In this document: positions 1 to 10,449 of the stretch, piece after piece
How the letters are laid out: each line of letters begins with the position of its first letter
Position numbering within the stretch: the first letter of the stretch is position 1
Assembly (NCBI GenBank): GCA_036925085.1
Contig: JAUPFP010000026.1
Location: 784,001-848,000 of the forward strand
Direction: 5' to 3'
Source of the DNA: Brachycybe producta
Taxonomy: Eukaryota; Arthropoda; Diplopoda; Playtdesmida; Andrognathidae
DNA: 64,000 nt
Notes under the pieces: model-generated
Told to the model about the DNA's origin: nothing
The model's database searches: none
Seen by the model: the letters and a program-made list of their open reading frames with translations, nothing else
Program-made: the position numbers and the translations under genes

Positions 1-72
1 TTGCTGTGCTGCACTCTGCTTGGGCTGTGACTCTGCAACTCAGTGCCTATTAATCAGTATTTTTTATTTTTG

Positions 73-300
73 AAAATAGGCTTATTTGCCTTATGTGCCA
101 TGTAAAACAATTCTAAAATTATGGGGGAAATATTTTCCGAGCACGTAATGGTTGGGTTTAGCTAGAAATACCCCAAGCTGCCGATATAGCCTAAAATAGG
201 CTTATTAGCCCTATGTGCTCTGAAAAAAACTTCTGAAATTGTGGAAAAAATATTTTTAGAGCATGTAAATTTTGTGTTTAGTTGTAACTGTTATTCAATA
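73..300. repeat. Tandem duplication, unit about 118 bp
   Basis: Two diverged copies run head to tail (about 73-189 and 193-300). Each opens with AAAATAGGCTTATT and continues through a matched series (CCTATGTGC, a GGAAATATTTT-like stretch, GAGCA-GTAA, GGGTTTAG). The sequence is AT-rich, has no ORF, and does not resemble any LTR in the window. Confidence 0.65.
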
Positions 301-611
301 CCCTTACATGCCCCAAATATTGTTATATGCTCATGAGGTAAGGCGAAAAGTTTCATTTTTTTCCCAAAATAGTAGACCCTACCACTGCCTTATTGGGATG
401 TATAGAAACACACTGAAAAACACAAATATATGTGGGAAAATACATTAAAAACAAATAAACAAGTAAGATCCATTATCAAAGTTTTTTCATGTTCAATAAG
501 CGCTTCTAGTGGCCATAGGCGAAAAGATGGCCCCAAAGAAGTTAGCTGACAAAGTTTTTAAGTTTTTTGCTTTTTTCTCAAAAATTGCTTGCCCGATTTT
601 TGTAAATTTTT
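301..611. other. AT-rich sequence without recognised features
   Basis: No coding signal or repeat was recognised here. The LTR-like sequence begins only at about 612, so this is the flank of, or an unrecognised insertion into, the 5' side of element A. Confidence 0.5.
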
Positions 612-718
612 TCTGTAGCTTGAATCTTCTTCTTGTGGGCACCGCGTGATACAGAGAAGAAACGAGCTATAGAAATCATCATCATAAGCTGGGTAAAAGT
701 TGACGTCAAAAGCTCACA
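612..718 (+). mobile_element. 3' end of the 5' LTR of Ty3/gypsy element A (truncated)
   Basis: This block aligns with the last ~105 bp of the minus-strand LTR at 48767-49468. Both have CTGTA-CT, a GTGGGCACCGCG/GTGCGGGTACCGCAC-type hairpin, AAGAAACGAG, TAAGCTGG-TAAAA and a terminal GTCA-AAGCTCACA. It ends in CA and is followed two bases later by a primer-binding site. The rest of the LTR is missing. Confidence 0.75.
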
Positions 719-720
719 TT

Positions 721-738
721 TGGTGGAGGTGCAGGGTA
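721..738 (+). promoter_or_regulatory. Primer-binding site of element A
   Basis: TGGTGGAGGTGCAGGGTA starts with TGG, the complement of a tRNA CCA end, two bases after the LTR. The same motif with minor changes follows the LTRs at 23394, 41723, 48767 (minus strand) and 53921. I did not assign the primer tRNA. Confidence 0.75.
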
Positions 739-770
739 TGCCTCCATTTGATTTCTCCGACCTGTCTACA

Positions 771-3149
771 GAGTTGGGTGAAACCTCTCTGGTCGAACAT
801 ACGATTGACACCGGTGGGCAACCTCCAGTGCGAGAAGGATTGCGTCGAACCGCTTCAGCGGCCAGAGCAGTCGAGAAAGAAGAGGTGGCGAAGATGTTGG
901 ATGCAGGGGTTATCCAACCTTCGCGTAGTCTTTACGCGAGCCCTATCTTGCTTGTCCGCAAGAAGGATGGTGGCTTTCGTTTTTGTGTGGACTACCGGAA
1001 ACTGAATGCCAAGACAAAGCTGGATCAGTATCCGTTGCCTCGCATCGATGATGCACTCGATTCGTTGGCCGGTGCAAAGTTCTTCGCTACCTTGGACCTG
1101 GCTAGTGGTTACTGGCAGGTTCGAATGGCTGAGCCAGACGTTGAGAAGACGGCATTTATTTGCTCACAAGGTCTGTTTGAGTTCCGGAAAATGCCTTTCG
1201 GACTCTGTAATGCTCCAGCCACCATGCAGAGAGCGCTAGACCTCCTGTTGGCAGGACAAAAGTGGGAGATTTGTCTGGTGTACCTGGACGATATTATCGT
1301 CTTTGGGAACACTTTCGAGCAGTTTCTCGAGAGACTCTCCACTGTCCTTGGACTGTTACAAGGGGAGGAGCTGAAACTCCAGCCAAAAAAATGTTTCTTT
1401 GGCTTTAACAAAGTGCGTTATCTCGGTCACATAGTGAGTGCCGAGGGAGTTGCTCCGGACCCGGATATCGTGCGGGCAGTTCAGGAGTTTGATGTTCCGA
1501 CGACGGTGACAGGTGTCCGCAGTTTTCTCGGACTTGCCGGTTACTATCGGAGGTTCATCAAGGACTTCGCCAAGGTGGCAAGGCCTTTGCATGATCTGAC
1601 GAAGAAGGATGCGCCCTTCGAGTGGTCGGATCAGTGCAAACTAGCGTTTGCTCGGTTAAAGGCATTTTTAACCGAAGCACCGGTACTCACCATGTACGAT
1701 AATCGTGGTGAAATAATTATCCATACCGACGCTAGTGGGTACGGCCTGGGAGTCGTAGTCTACCAGAAGTTACCGGAGGACAGTGTCCCCCGTGTTCTGG
1801 CCTACACAAGCCGACTCATGAAAGGAGCGGAAACACGGTATTCGGTCACCGAGCAGGAGTGCTTGGCGGTCATGTTTGCCGTGGGTAAATTCCGTCCTTA
1901 CCTCTTTAACCGGGAGTTCGTGATTGTAACTGATCACCACGCTCTTTGCTATCTGCAGACAGCCAAAAACCTGCAAGGCAGGTTGGGGCGTTGGCAGATG
2001 CAACTACAAGAGTACCGGTTCAAGGTTCAGTATAGGAAGGGAACACTGCACGTGGATGCCGACGCGTTGAGTCGGTATCCTGTTCGTGATGTGGCGGACC
2101 TTCCCTTGCCTGAATACGTTGAAGCCGACATAGGTGAGGTTATTTACCACATCCGTTCCGAGGTGGATTGGGTCAAGGAGCAAAAGGCCGATGGCTGGTG
2201 CTCCAAAGTGAAGAGTGAAATCTTCCGTGACCCCAACTCGAACTTCCGGTTCAAGTTTGTGGTGGCAGATGACTTGTTGTTTGCCATCAGGTCCATCCAG
2301 GATAGGTTGAGAACTGTACTGGTAGTTCCGAAGTCATGCCGGGCTTTCTGTCTAAGGAAGCTACATGACGTTCCCGAAGCTGGTCACTTCGGGATGTTTA
2401 AGACCTACCAGAGACTGCGCTCACGCTTCTACTGGATCGGTATGAAGCGGGACACGGCCGAATATGTTAAGTCATGTTTGGTGTGTCAAAGAGCGCGGCA
2501 GTTCGCTCGAAGTCAGGGATTTCTCTAACCGATTGTGCCGGAGTACCCAGTTGATACCTGGGGAATGGACTTCGTTGGACCGTTTCCTGCCTCCGTGGGT
2601 GGAGTCACCTATGTACTTATCATGGTTGACTATTATAACCGTTACGGTGTGGCATGGGCGGTGCGAATGGCCACGGCCACCTGTGTTGTGAAATTCCTGA
2701 AGGACGAGATCCTTTCGGTGTATGGCACACCGACAACTCTCATCTCGGATCGTGGTTCCCAGTTCTGTAGCAAACTCTTGCGAAAGTTCAGGGAGCGCTA
2801 TAACATAGCGCATCACTTCACGATGGCGTACCATCCGCAAGCTAATGGGCTTACGGAGCGTACGAACAAAACCGTAATGGAAACAATCAAGCGATACCTT
2901 GATCCCTTCAAGGAACAGCGTGACTGGTGGGACAAATTACGGCCCACCATGTGGGCTTATAACACAGCTGTCCAGGAGAGTACACAGGTCTCTCCGTATC
3001 AGTTGTTGTTTGGCCATGAGCCTCGGTTAGAGATTGATAACCTCCTTCCGAACGATCCAGTCTGCGACTTGCCTGACCAGCAAGCAATGGAGGAGCAGGC
3101 TCGTCAACATTTGACCTCCGCTCAAAAGAAGGCAAAAAGAGCGGTATGA
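771..3149 (+). pseudogene. pol: Ty3/gypsy pol: RT, RNase H and most of integrase (element A)
   Basis: Reverse transcriptase copies the element's RNA, RNase H removes the template, and integrase inserts the cDNA. Seen: the RT core begins about 970 (FRFCVDYRKLN) with YLDD at about 1281. RNase H has HTDASG at about 1720. The integrase zinc finger is HHCC (H residues at 2361-2390, CLVC near 2476). The integrase acidic residues are in WGMDFVG (2560), SDRGSQF (2742) and GLTERTNKT (2848). A TAA at 2526-2528 interrupts the frame just before the integrase core, and the frame is lost near 3143, so the copy is dead. Gag and protease are absent: the primer-binding site is followed after only ~30 bp by the start of the RT region. 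The open frame runs upstream into the LTR, so no genuine start codon is visible. Confidence 0.9.
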
Positions 3150-4293
3150 CACTGGCCGTGTGGAGCCTCCTCTATATCAGCCTGGTGATCAGGTGTGGAT
3201 TAGAGATCAGGCTGGGAAGCTCGGTCAGGCGAAGAAATGGAGCTTGGCTTATAAAGCTGAGAGGGGTACGGTGGTCGCACGGTATTCTGACCTGGTCTAC
3301 GAGATCGAGTTCGTAGACGGTTATGGCCAGAAGGTGCACGACCGGCTTCATGTAGATAACCTGAAGCCGTACATACCCACCTGCACTGTTAGAGAGGAAA
3401 ATAGACTTGGTGTCTCTGACACCTCCTCCGATGCAGACAGCGATGCCACGGAGGCTTCGGTGCGGAGTGGATTGACTCCGGAGCTAAAGCCGCCGTCTGT
3501 TTCTTCGCAGGAGTCTACCGACTCCGAGGCAGATGACCCCCCTCCTCCTCGGTACAATCTCCGTCCGCAGAAACCGAGGGTGTTCGAGGTGGGTGGGTTT
3601 GAGCCTCGAGCAGGAAGTGTCACGGTATGGGGTACTCTTTGGGTGTCCCTACCGTGGTGGGAGAGATCTGGCAGTCCGCTACTGTGGGCGGACGGCTGGG
3701 AGAGGAGGCGGCCGGACATTGCGGTGTTTGGGGCCCGCCACAGTTTTGGTAGAAACCAAGGGCGGCCCATCACCAGGTGTCCAGCCAAAGGTCCGACAAA
3801 ATCGGTCCGTGGACGGAGAAATCCGTCCGTGAAAACCTCCGTGAAATCTCCAATTACCGCCAATATAAGAGAATTGACGGTAAATGTCTCTACCCACCAG
3901 TTCCAGTCTTGGTGTAGGAGAATTCACTGTATTTCTGCCCCTAAAAAGGCAGACGATGGTGAAATCTCTATGGTGACCATGCATGAGGCGGCTGATGACG
4001 TTTTAGCCGCTGCTGCATGGCCATTAGCCACTAAGACGGTGAATTTGGCGGCTAGGCACCATATTGTTTGCAAAAGTTACAAACAAAGAATGCCGGCACC
4101 ATGTGTGGGAGTAAATACACGTTTTCACCGTCGAAAAAGCCAGCCAAGACTGGAAACAAAAAAAAACATTGCAAAAGTAAGTCCCTCTAAGGGAATTTCC
4201 TTCTCCTGCCTGTTGGCAGTTCTTTTTTACTTGTTAACGGTGTGTTTTACAGTCACGTATACACACGTGGTGGGAGTGGTTTCGCCGCCATGA
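3150..4293 (+). pseudogene. pol: Integrase C-terminal region and Pol tail of element A, frameshifted
   Basis: This continues the pol product in a different frame. The first ~80 codons read like a gypsy integrase C-terminal domain: PGDQVWIRDQ, then LVYEIEF and HVDNLKPY. An acidic Ser/Thr/Pro linker ends in RYNLRPQKP (about 3551), a motif common near the end of gypsy Pol proteins. Beyond about 3620 the frame stays open but composition changes and no domain is recognisable, so coding there is doubtful. The true junction with the upstream frame is near 3143. Confidence 0.75.
4177..4252 (+). other. Candidate intron between pol and the accessory ORF of element A
   Basis: A consensus donor (AAA|GTAAGT at 4177) and an acceptor with a branch-like TTGTTAAC and a T-rich tract ending TTTTACAG (4251-4252) bound 76 bp. 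The next ATG downstream (about 4291) sits in GCCGCCATG, a good initiation context, although its frame closes after about 35 codons in this copy. Splicing is inferred from signals only. Confidence 0.45.
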
Positions 4294-4330
4294 CTGTTGT
4301 CATGGTGGCCAAACCACTACGGAAAGCACT

Positions 4331-6725
4331 TTGCCGGCGGGTTCTACCGGTTCCGAAAAGGAGAAAAGGAGTTCTCACCATACGAAGGCGGTAAAACACG
4401 GTTTTGACCGTGAGTTACCGACTTTGAACGGTGAAAACGAGAATTCTCACGGTGAAAGCCCGTGCAATTCACTTTTCCACGGTGAAAACTTGTTTTTGAC
4501 GGTTTATTCCCTTTTTCATAGGTTCACCACAGAGAAAGAGAAGGAGGAAGGCGACGGGAGTGTTCGACGGTCCCCCTCCCTCAGCCCGCTGCATCCTGGG
4601 GAAGCAAGGCTGTTGGAGTCAGGATCGGAGGACTCCCCATCATCTGGCGGACCGGAAACGGCTGATGCCACCGTAGAATCTGTTGATTCCCCGGCGTCAG
4701 AGGCCGTGGAAGGTCCGGAGTCTGCCCAGTCGACTCCGACCGGTGTCGGAGCCTTCTGGGCAGATACCTGCTGACTCCTACCAGGGATACGGCTGCTACC
4801 ACCGTTCAGTCGGTGGCAGCGGTAGTTTCTCCGGTTGGAGAGCCTGCAGAAGCGGGTGTAAATGGTGGGAAAGCGGCTACCGGTGTAGTAACCGCTAATA
4901 CCCCGGAACCCGGGTCTCCGTCTGTTCAAGACTTCCTAGACTGGTCTGGGGTGGTCGAGGACAGTGAGGACGTCTCCTTGGGAGCGTCCTTAGTCATAGA
5001 CACGGAGATGGAGGTCGAAACCACCGTTGATTCGGTGGCTGACGCCTCCAGGCAGTGGCGGAGCCGTAACTCCTCTTCAGAAGGCTCTTCAGAGTCTGAC
5101 GGGAGTAGTTCGGCCTCCGAGGGTAAATCGTCTGGGACGGGATCCCCCGGAGTTCTTCCTGCCGATCCAATGTCTTTGGAGGCAGTGGCTGTGTCCTTGG
5201 CTGAAGGAGAAGGCCGCTTGGATCGGCTAGATGAAGCTAGACGGGACATGGTCCAGGAAGGTGGCTTCCTGGTCGGGAACCGTCGATTCTTTATAGGGGA
5301 GATTCCGACCATGCAGGCGAAGAAGGACGGCACAAGGAAGCGCAAGAAAAAGTCCGGAACCGCACGGATCACTGCCAGAGCCAAGGCTCTTGCGGAGAGA
5401 GAGGCGATGCTCAAAGCTAAGGAGGAGGTGTTGAAGAAGTTCACGCCTGCTGTGGGGTTTCGAGCAGAGACTCTCGCCCGCCCTGACGGTTGTCCAGGGG
5501 CTGCTTGGCCAGAGAAGCCGGCTGCTGGATCGGGTCCCCCGAGGCAGTAGCTGGCCACTCTGGCTGGCAGTCGGACAACCCGAAGAGGGACCGGCGAGCG
5601 GAGAAGAAGGCTACTCAGCCTCCAGTACCCGCTCCCGGTAAAACGGGAAAAATCTGTCAGTGGTGGTGGTGGCAAGGGACAAAAGAGGTCCCGCCCTCAC
5701 ACCACACCAGTGGCTGAACGCTCTAGAGGCAAGAAGGCCAGGTCCTCCGGTCGAGGAAAGGCCTTCGAACCTCGGAAGCCCGAGAGCTTGGAGGACAAGC
5801 TCAAACGGCTTGAGGCTCAAGCAGCGAGCTTGCACCGACAGATCGCTCATGCGGTCGGTGCAGGTGAGCGGCAGGAGTTTCAGCGCCGGGCTGCAGAGTT
5901 CCCTCCCCTGCAGGGAATGCCCGCCCGGAGTCCGCTCAAACAGAGGAACCTCCTGTAGGTCGTGGCGTCCCACCTATTGCAAGTGCCACGACCATCGCTG
6001 GCCAGAAGCAAATCGCCGAGAGGGAGGCGATGCAGGCTTCCAGTGCACCAGCCCATGGTGCGGAAGCCAAAGCTACTGGTAGCAAGAGTCAGCCAACTCT
6101 TGCACCGAAGGAGAAGTTTCTCCTTCGGGATGGTCGAGGAAGATTTGTCTCCGGACAGTCATCCTCGGCTGTCACTTCGGCTAAGGGCACTTCTACGAAG
6201 AAGAGTACGGCTCCGGCCGGAAAACCTTTGAAGAAGGAGTCCGAGAAGGCGAAGGGGGCAAACCACCCGCCTAAGCCTGATCGGCCCAGTAAGTCGTCGG
6301 GGTCAGTTAAGTCTGACACGACGCATGGTCAACCTTCCTCTCACGGGAAGAAAAAGAAAAAGAAAAAGGACCGTAAAAAGTCCAAGCGTGAGAGGAAGGG
6401 GAGTCCGACACCCTCCAGTAGCAGGTGCCAGGGAGCCGAAACTGGAGGCATCATGGCGGAAAAAGAGGAGTCCCAGCATGCTCAGGCAAGCACGCTGGCC
6501 GGGAGTCAGCCAGTCCATACCCGTCCCGTTGAGGCGGCGCGGATGGATGGTAGGTCGATGCGCGACGTTTTGGTCGGCACGCCTCTATCCGCCCCGAAGG
6601 TGGATGCGGTCTCGAACCTGCGGGTTCGAGCAGTGGGAACCCTGCACCATGTGACTTTGCCCTCACCTAAAGGCGAAGGAACCTTGTTGCAGAAGTCAGT
6701 GTTCCCACAAGACGTTACGCCGTGA
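4331..6725 (+). pseudogene. Accessory 3' ORF of element A, N-terminal and middle part
   Basis: No known family is recognised. The region reads as one long, broken ORF: open stretches at 4331-4774, 4813-5958 (one in-frame TAG at 5548) and 5958-6725, joined by frameshifts near 4750 and 5930-5958. The protein would be Ser/Glu/Pro-rich at first, then basic, with a coiled-coil-like Ala/Glu/Lys segment (codons around 5370-5440, ITARAKALAEREAMLKAKEE), another helical stretch near 5800, and a very basic run (seven Lys at about 6350) that could be a nuclear localisation or nucleic-acid-binding patch. It ends with MDGRSMRDVLVG (about 6544), which is conserved in the relic at 51868. There is no signal peptide or membrane segment, so it is not an envelope gene. 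It lies between integrase and the 3' LTR. Confidence 0.65.
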
Positions 6726-7362
6726 CCCCCAGTGGGGCTACACCCTTCTCTCCGGTCCATGGCGGCAGTGTATTTGATACCCTAGGACCAGAAACGTCAA
6801 TCTCCCCTAGGCCTGAGGCCAAGATATGGCATATTGGGGCATTGCCCCCATATTCAGATGCAGAGGTGTATCTGAATAACCGACTGGGTCTTTGGCAGGA
6901 CCAGCCGGGAATGGAGGGTTGCCAATACCACGGCTACTACCGTCTGGGGTAGCAAGGCTACCGCCGTACAACATGCGCCATGTGGTGGCGTTTGGCTGTG
7001 GAGGTTTTCCGGTAGTAATGGTCGTGAACCCGGTCCAGCAAACGTTTGCAATTCTGGATGTGGTGGGACTAGATGCCGGGATAGTTCGTCTAGCCCGGCG
7101 TGCAGCCCCATTTATCCAACGTTTGCTGGGATGCGACCTAGAAGGTATGGCTGGACAGTTTATTACTGAGCCTCTACCAGGGTGCGAGACCGAGCCCTTG
7201 GTCGCCCTGGTAGACCTCCTAACAAGTCGGATGCTACGCACGCGTCCGCAACTCCAGGATATTCCTTTCGAGGAATTCCGAGCCCTGGAGGAAAGCCGTC
7301 TTAGGGGGACGGTCTTCAATACTGGTTTTGGGTGGCATAACACCCAAATGTGCCTGTGGTGA
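6722..7362 (+). pseudogene. Accessory 3' ORF of element A, conserved C-terminal domain
   Basis: The last ~180 codons form the best-conserved part of the accessory protein. The block LNNRLGLWQDQ (about 6872) and Y-x-GYY-x-L are followed, after a frameshift near 6940, by LPPYNMRHVVAFGCGG, a hydrophobic beta-like run, ILD, a helical run ending LLGCDLEG, then LPGCET and VALVDLLTSR. The relic at 52020-52650 keeps nearly all of these, and the element B protein at 31130-31756 keeps the LNN block and the overall pattern. His, Asp and Cys in that order recall C48 (Ulp1-like) cysteine proteases, but the similarity is weak and unproven. Confidence 0.6.
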
Positions 7363-7510
7363 ACACGTCGGTGGGCTGTGGAGTGGATGGGCTCCACTTT
7401 CGCGACACCACCAGAGAAGCCGTCCAGAACCTAAGAAGGTCAGGTTCGGGGAGCAATCCTGGCTGGCTCGACCGACCTGTTCCCTAGACGGAACAGGGAA
7501 GTTGAGAGAT

Positions 7511-8189
7511 TGTGGCAACCTGGTCTGCTCAAATTTTAATTTTTGAGTGAGCAGACAAATTTCCCTATGGTGGTCTTCCTGGCAGCTACAGTAGGCTGCT
7601 AAGACGGACGCCATTTTGGTGCCAGCAGACCTCTCACCATGAAGTCTATGGGTGATAGGTCAGATGTGACCTCTGTCCCCTCCAGGTGGAGTTGCCTGGA
7701 GGTTTCCTGTGGCCTAGTCCACCACAGGATCTGGGCAGTTGGTTTTAGGCTTCAAGTGAGACAAGACCTGTGGGTGGAGGTCAGGGTGACCTCCACTGTC
7801 CAGCTTGGACTTCTTCTTTTGTGCCTTGGCCATTAGGCCTTTGTTTGATATATGTATAGTGCCTGGCTGGTTGAATTAACCAGCCAGAGGTGTATATAAT
7901 CTTCACTGTCTTCATATTATCATCTTTATTATACATCGCAAGTGTAATAAAACACTTTTTATCATCACTTGCTTTGCGTCCGTGTATTTTTTTTGGGGAG
8001 TACTGCGGAGGGTGGGTTTTCCGGTTGGGGCAACTCCACCTTGTTCAACCGTCTTATTTCGGCCGGTACTTGTGTCGGCTCGCGGTAGAACCGTCGTTCT
8101 ACCACGATATTCTCGGCGTGGCGGCGTGGTTTTTTCGTCATGTCTGTCGTGGGTGGCTCCTGGAGCCGACACATCCCAAGAGGAACACC
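7511..8189 (+). mobile_element. 3' LTR of element A, truncated at its end
   Basis: It starts TGTGGCAACCTGGTCTGC, right after a purine-rich tract (7488-7509), and matches the start and body of the solo LTR at 61536 (TGTTACAGCCTGGTCTGC; ACCTCTCACC; CTATGGGTGA-AGGTCAG). A TATA-like GTATATAAT (about 7891) and AATAAAA (about 7945) fit promoter and poly(A) signals. The distal ~100 bp is replaced by a foldback element. Confidence 0.7.
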
Positions 8190-9770
8190 GTCATAAATGA
8201 CGGGAGCAAAATTCACAGGCAATTGTGCCCAGCATTCGAATTTCTTTTCCTTTGTGCTTTTATGATGTCAGACCAAGTAACAAACCAATTAGAAATTGAT
8301 GACTTTCATAAAAGGGATAAGCAACAGAAATTCTAATGCTTGGCACAATTGTTTGTGATAAACTGTAGTTTAATTTTGCTATTATTATCTCCTCCCCTTT
8401 GCCCTTTTTATATTTGAAAGAGAAAATGAGTTTTTCATTTTCTCTGGTGTGCACATGCGCGTCGTTTGTTCCTTTTTTGCTCCTTTCATTTCAATCTCAA
8501 TCACCCCTCCCACTTTTTCCCCTTCCACATTTCTTTCTCTCCCCTACCCTTTCCAACCTTTTCCCCTCTCCAATTTAATATCAATGAGATTCTTGGATGG
8601 GGAGTTTGCGACATATAGTTGACCTTGAGAAAAAAAAAATTGTATAAATTCCGATGTTACACACAAACAGACCTGGCTTAATATATATATAATTAAGCCC
8701 CGTCTGTGTGTGTGTGTATGTGGACCTAACACTGTACAAATATTTATATAAATTTAAATGAATAAATTTTAACCGCTTTTTTTCTCAAGGTCCAAGAACC
8801 CCATTGATATTAAATTGGAGAGGGGAAAAGGTTGGAAAGGGTAAGGGAAAAAAAACGTGGAGGGGAAGAAGTGGGAGGGGGTGGTTGAAATTGAAATGAA
8901 AGGAGTAAAAAAGGAACAAACAACGCGCATGCGCACACCAGAGAAAATGAAAAACTCATTTTCTCTTTCAAATATAAAAAGGGAAGGGGATAATAGCATC
9001 AAAATTAAACTACAGTTTAGCACAGGCAATTGTGCCCAGCATTAGAATTTTTTTGCTCAGCCCTGTTATGAACGTCATCAATTTCTAATTGGTTTGTTAC
9101 TTGGTCTGACGTCATAAAAGTGTAACACCCTGTATTTCGTCTTTCCATCCCTCCCCTAGCCTGGGGGTCTCTGGGGATGTAAGGGACGTACTTCCGTCCC
9201 TTCTTTCCCTCTTGAAAACCCCAAAGCTCCAAGACACATCTTGGTTCCGGTATCGGCGGATGAATACCCATCGAAGCATGGTCCCCAGGGCATGGGAACC
9301 CCTGAAAAGGTGTACACAGGCTCTGGGTATAAAAGACCATGTTTCGATAGATTATGGGTCCATTCTCTGATATCGAAACTATGAAACTAATCATATTATG
9401 GTCCAGTGGCAAAAGCACGCCACACTTAAACTCTTCTCTGCTGTATTATGTCTTGATGGTTGGTCATAATAAAATAAGTATAATGCCGAACCTGCATCCG
9501 TCTCGCCTGTCTTAATGATTCTTTTCAGCACAGCTACGATTCAACGGAATATCTAAGAGAACGACCCCGGCACCAGTAGGACTCAGGTGGTATATCAAAA
9601 ACCCGCTCTTAACGAAAAGCGGTATCCGCTCTAGTCAAGAGAGTCTACAACCTGAGCCCGGTACAAGAGCTCTACATTGTTACAAAAGGGCGGAGGAAAA
9701 GAAATTCTAATGCTGGGCACAATTGCATGTGAATTTTGCTCCCGTCATTTATGATGGGTTACCCCACTAG
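8190..9770. mobile_element. Foldback element FB1 (long inverted repeat) with a nested LTR
   Basis: The left arm (8190-8650) and right arm (8770-9120 plus 9689-9770) are inverted copies. Shared blocks include GTCATAAATGACGGGAGC, CAATTGTGCCCAGCATT, TTAGAAATTGATGAC, GCGCATGCGC and CTTGAGAAAAAAA. The outer right end is GGGTTACCCCACTAGTA; the left end is clipped at the LTR of element A. No protein is encoded. Relatives lie at 57688 and 58275. Confidence 0.8.
9121..9684 (+). mobile_element. Solo LTR, 564 bp, target duplication AAAG
   Basis: It begins TGTAACACCCTGTATTTCG and ends TTGTTACA, flanked on both sides by AAAG (9117-9120 and 9685-9688). Removing it restores the foldback arm (...CATAAAAGGGCGGAG...). 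It resembles the LTR of element B: CCCTGTA, CCTGGGGG, GGTGTACACAGG and a TATAAAAG box near 9325. No internal region remains, as after LTR-LTR recombination. Confidence 0.85.

Positions 9771-9797
<27 letters not shown>
9771..9797. repeat. TA microsatellite
   Basis: An uninterrupted TATATA run abuts the outer end of the foldback element, in an AT-rich tract to about 9825. Confidence 0.9.
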
Positions 9798-9803
<6 letters not shown>

Positions 9804-9997
9804 AAATATATTTTATTTTATTCAGTTTTGAATTATGCTAATTTGTTTGACCAATGTTAAAGACCATTGACTTCAAAAACGTCCATTTTGGTAGCCACTT
9901 CTCGGTTTTTAAAATCATCTTTCAGGTATTCTACAGGTATTATGGTAAATTCATGACGTCTCGAATTGCCGTTTAGTTGCTACAGCCATTTAAACAA

Positions 9998-10203
9998 ACA
10001 GGCATTTAGAAATCGGGACGAACTTCAGTTGGCTCCGCCTTTTTTATGACGAACGCAACTTCTAATTGGTTGGTTATGTAGTCTGACGTCACATATGCTC
10101 CGCCCTTTTCAACGTCGAACCACACAACAAATCAATTAGAAGTTGCCGGTCGTCATAAAAAGGGCGGAGCCAACTGAAGTTCGTCCGATTTCTAAATGCC
10201 TGT
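9998..10203. mobile_element. Palindromic MITE, family ACAGG, copy 1
   Basis: A 206 bp element with inverted termini ACAGGCATTTAGAAATCGG / CCGATTTCTAAATGCCTGT and an almost palindromic interior (GGCTCCGCC...GGGCGGAGCC, AACTTCTAATTGGTTGGTTATG-AGTCTGACGTCA). It is flanked by TTTAAACAA and TTTAATCAA, a 9-bp target duplication with one change. It has no ORF. Confidence 0.85.
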
Positions 10204-10413
10204 TTTAATCAACTGTTGAACCACAAAATTGACGTGTCTCATGGCACGTGAAACTGTGGATTACCTCTAGGCAGTAATCACTATCAGTGAAATCTTCAGT
10301 GTAACGCTATTAGCTAGAAGAATTGCTAACCTCCAACTTCAATATCCTCGTCTTCGTTTGAGAAGAAATTCTTTTAGATTGTAATTGTTTGTGATATAAC
10401 ACGCCATATATAT

Positions 10414-10449
10414 GATACTCTGACCAACTATATAGTTGGTCAGAGTATC
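10414..10449. repeat. Perfect 36-bp palindrome
   Basis: Two 18-base arms (GATACTCTGACCAACTAT and its exact reverse complement) abut with no spacer, so the DNA could extrude a cruciform. The rest of 10204-10637 shows no other recognisable feature. Confidence 0.9.

Noticed and set aside
633-770. Start codon of the element A pol frame inside the LTR
   Set aside because: The frame is open across the LTR and primer-binding site by chance. RT homology starts only after about 771.
3160-7362. Envelope gene downstream of pol in element A
   Set aside because: No signal peptide, transmembrane segment or glycoprotein-like cysteine pattern. The products are Ser/Lys-rich and then a soluble-looking domain.
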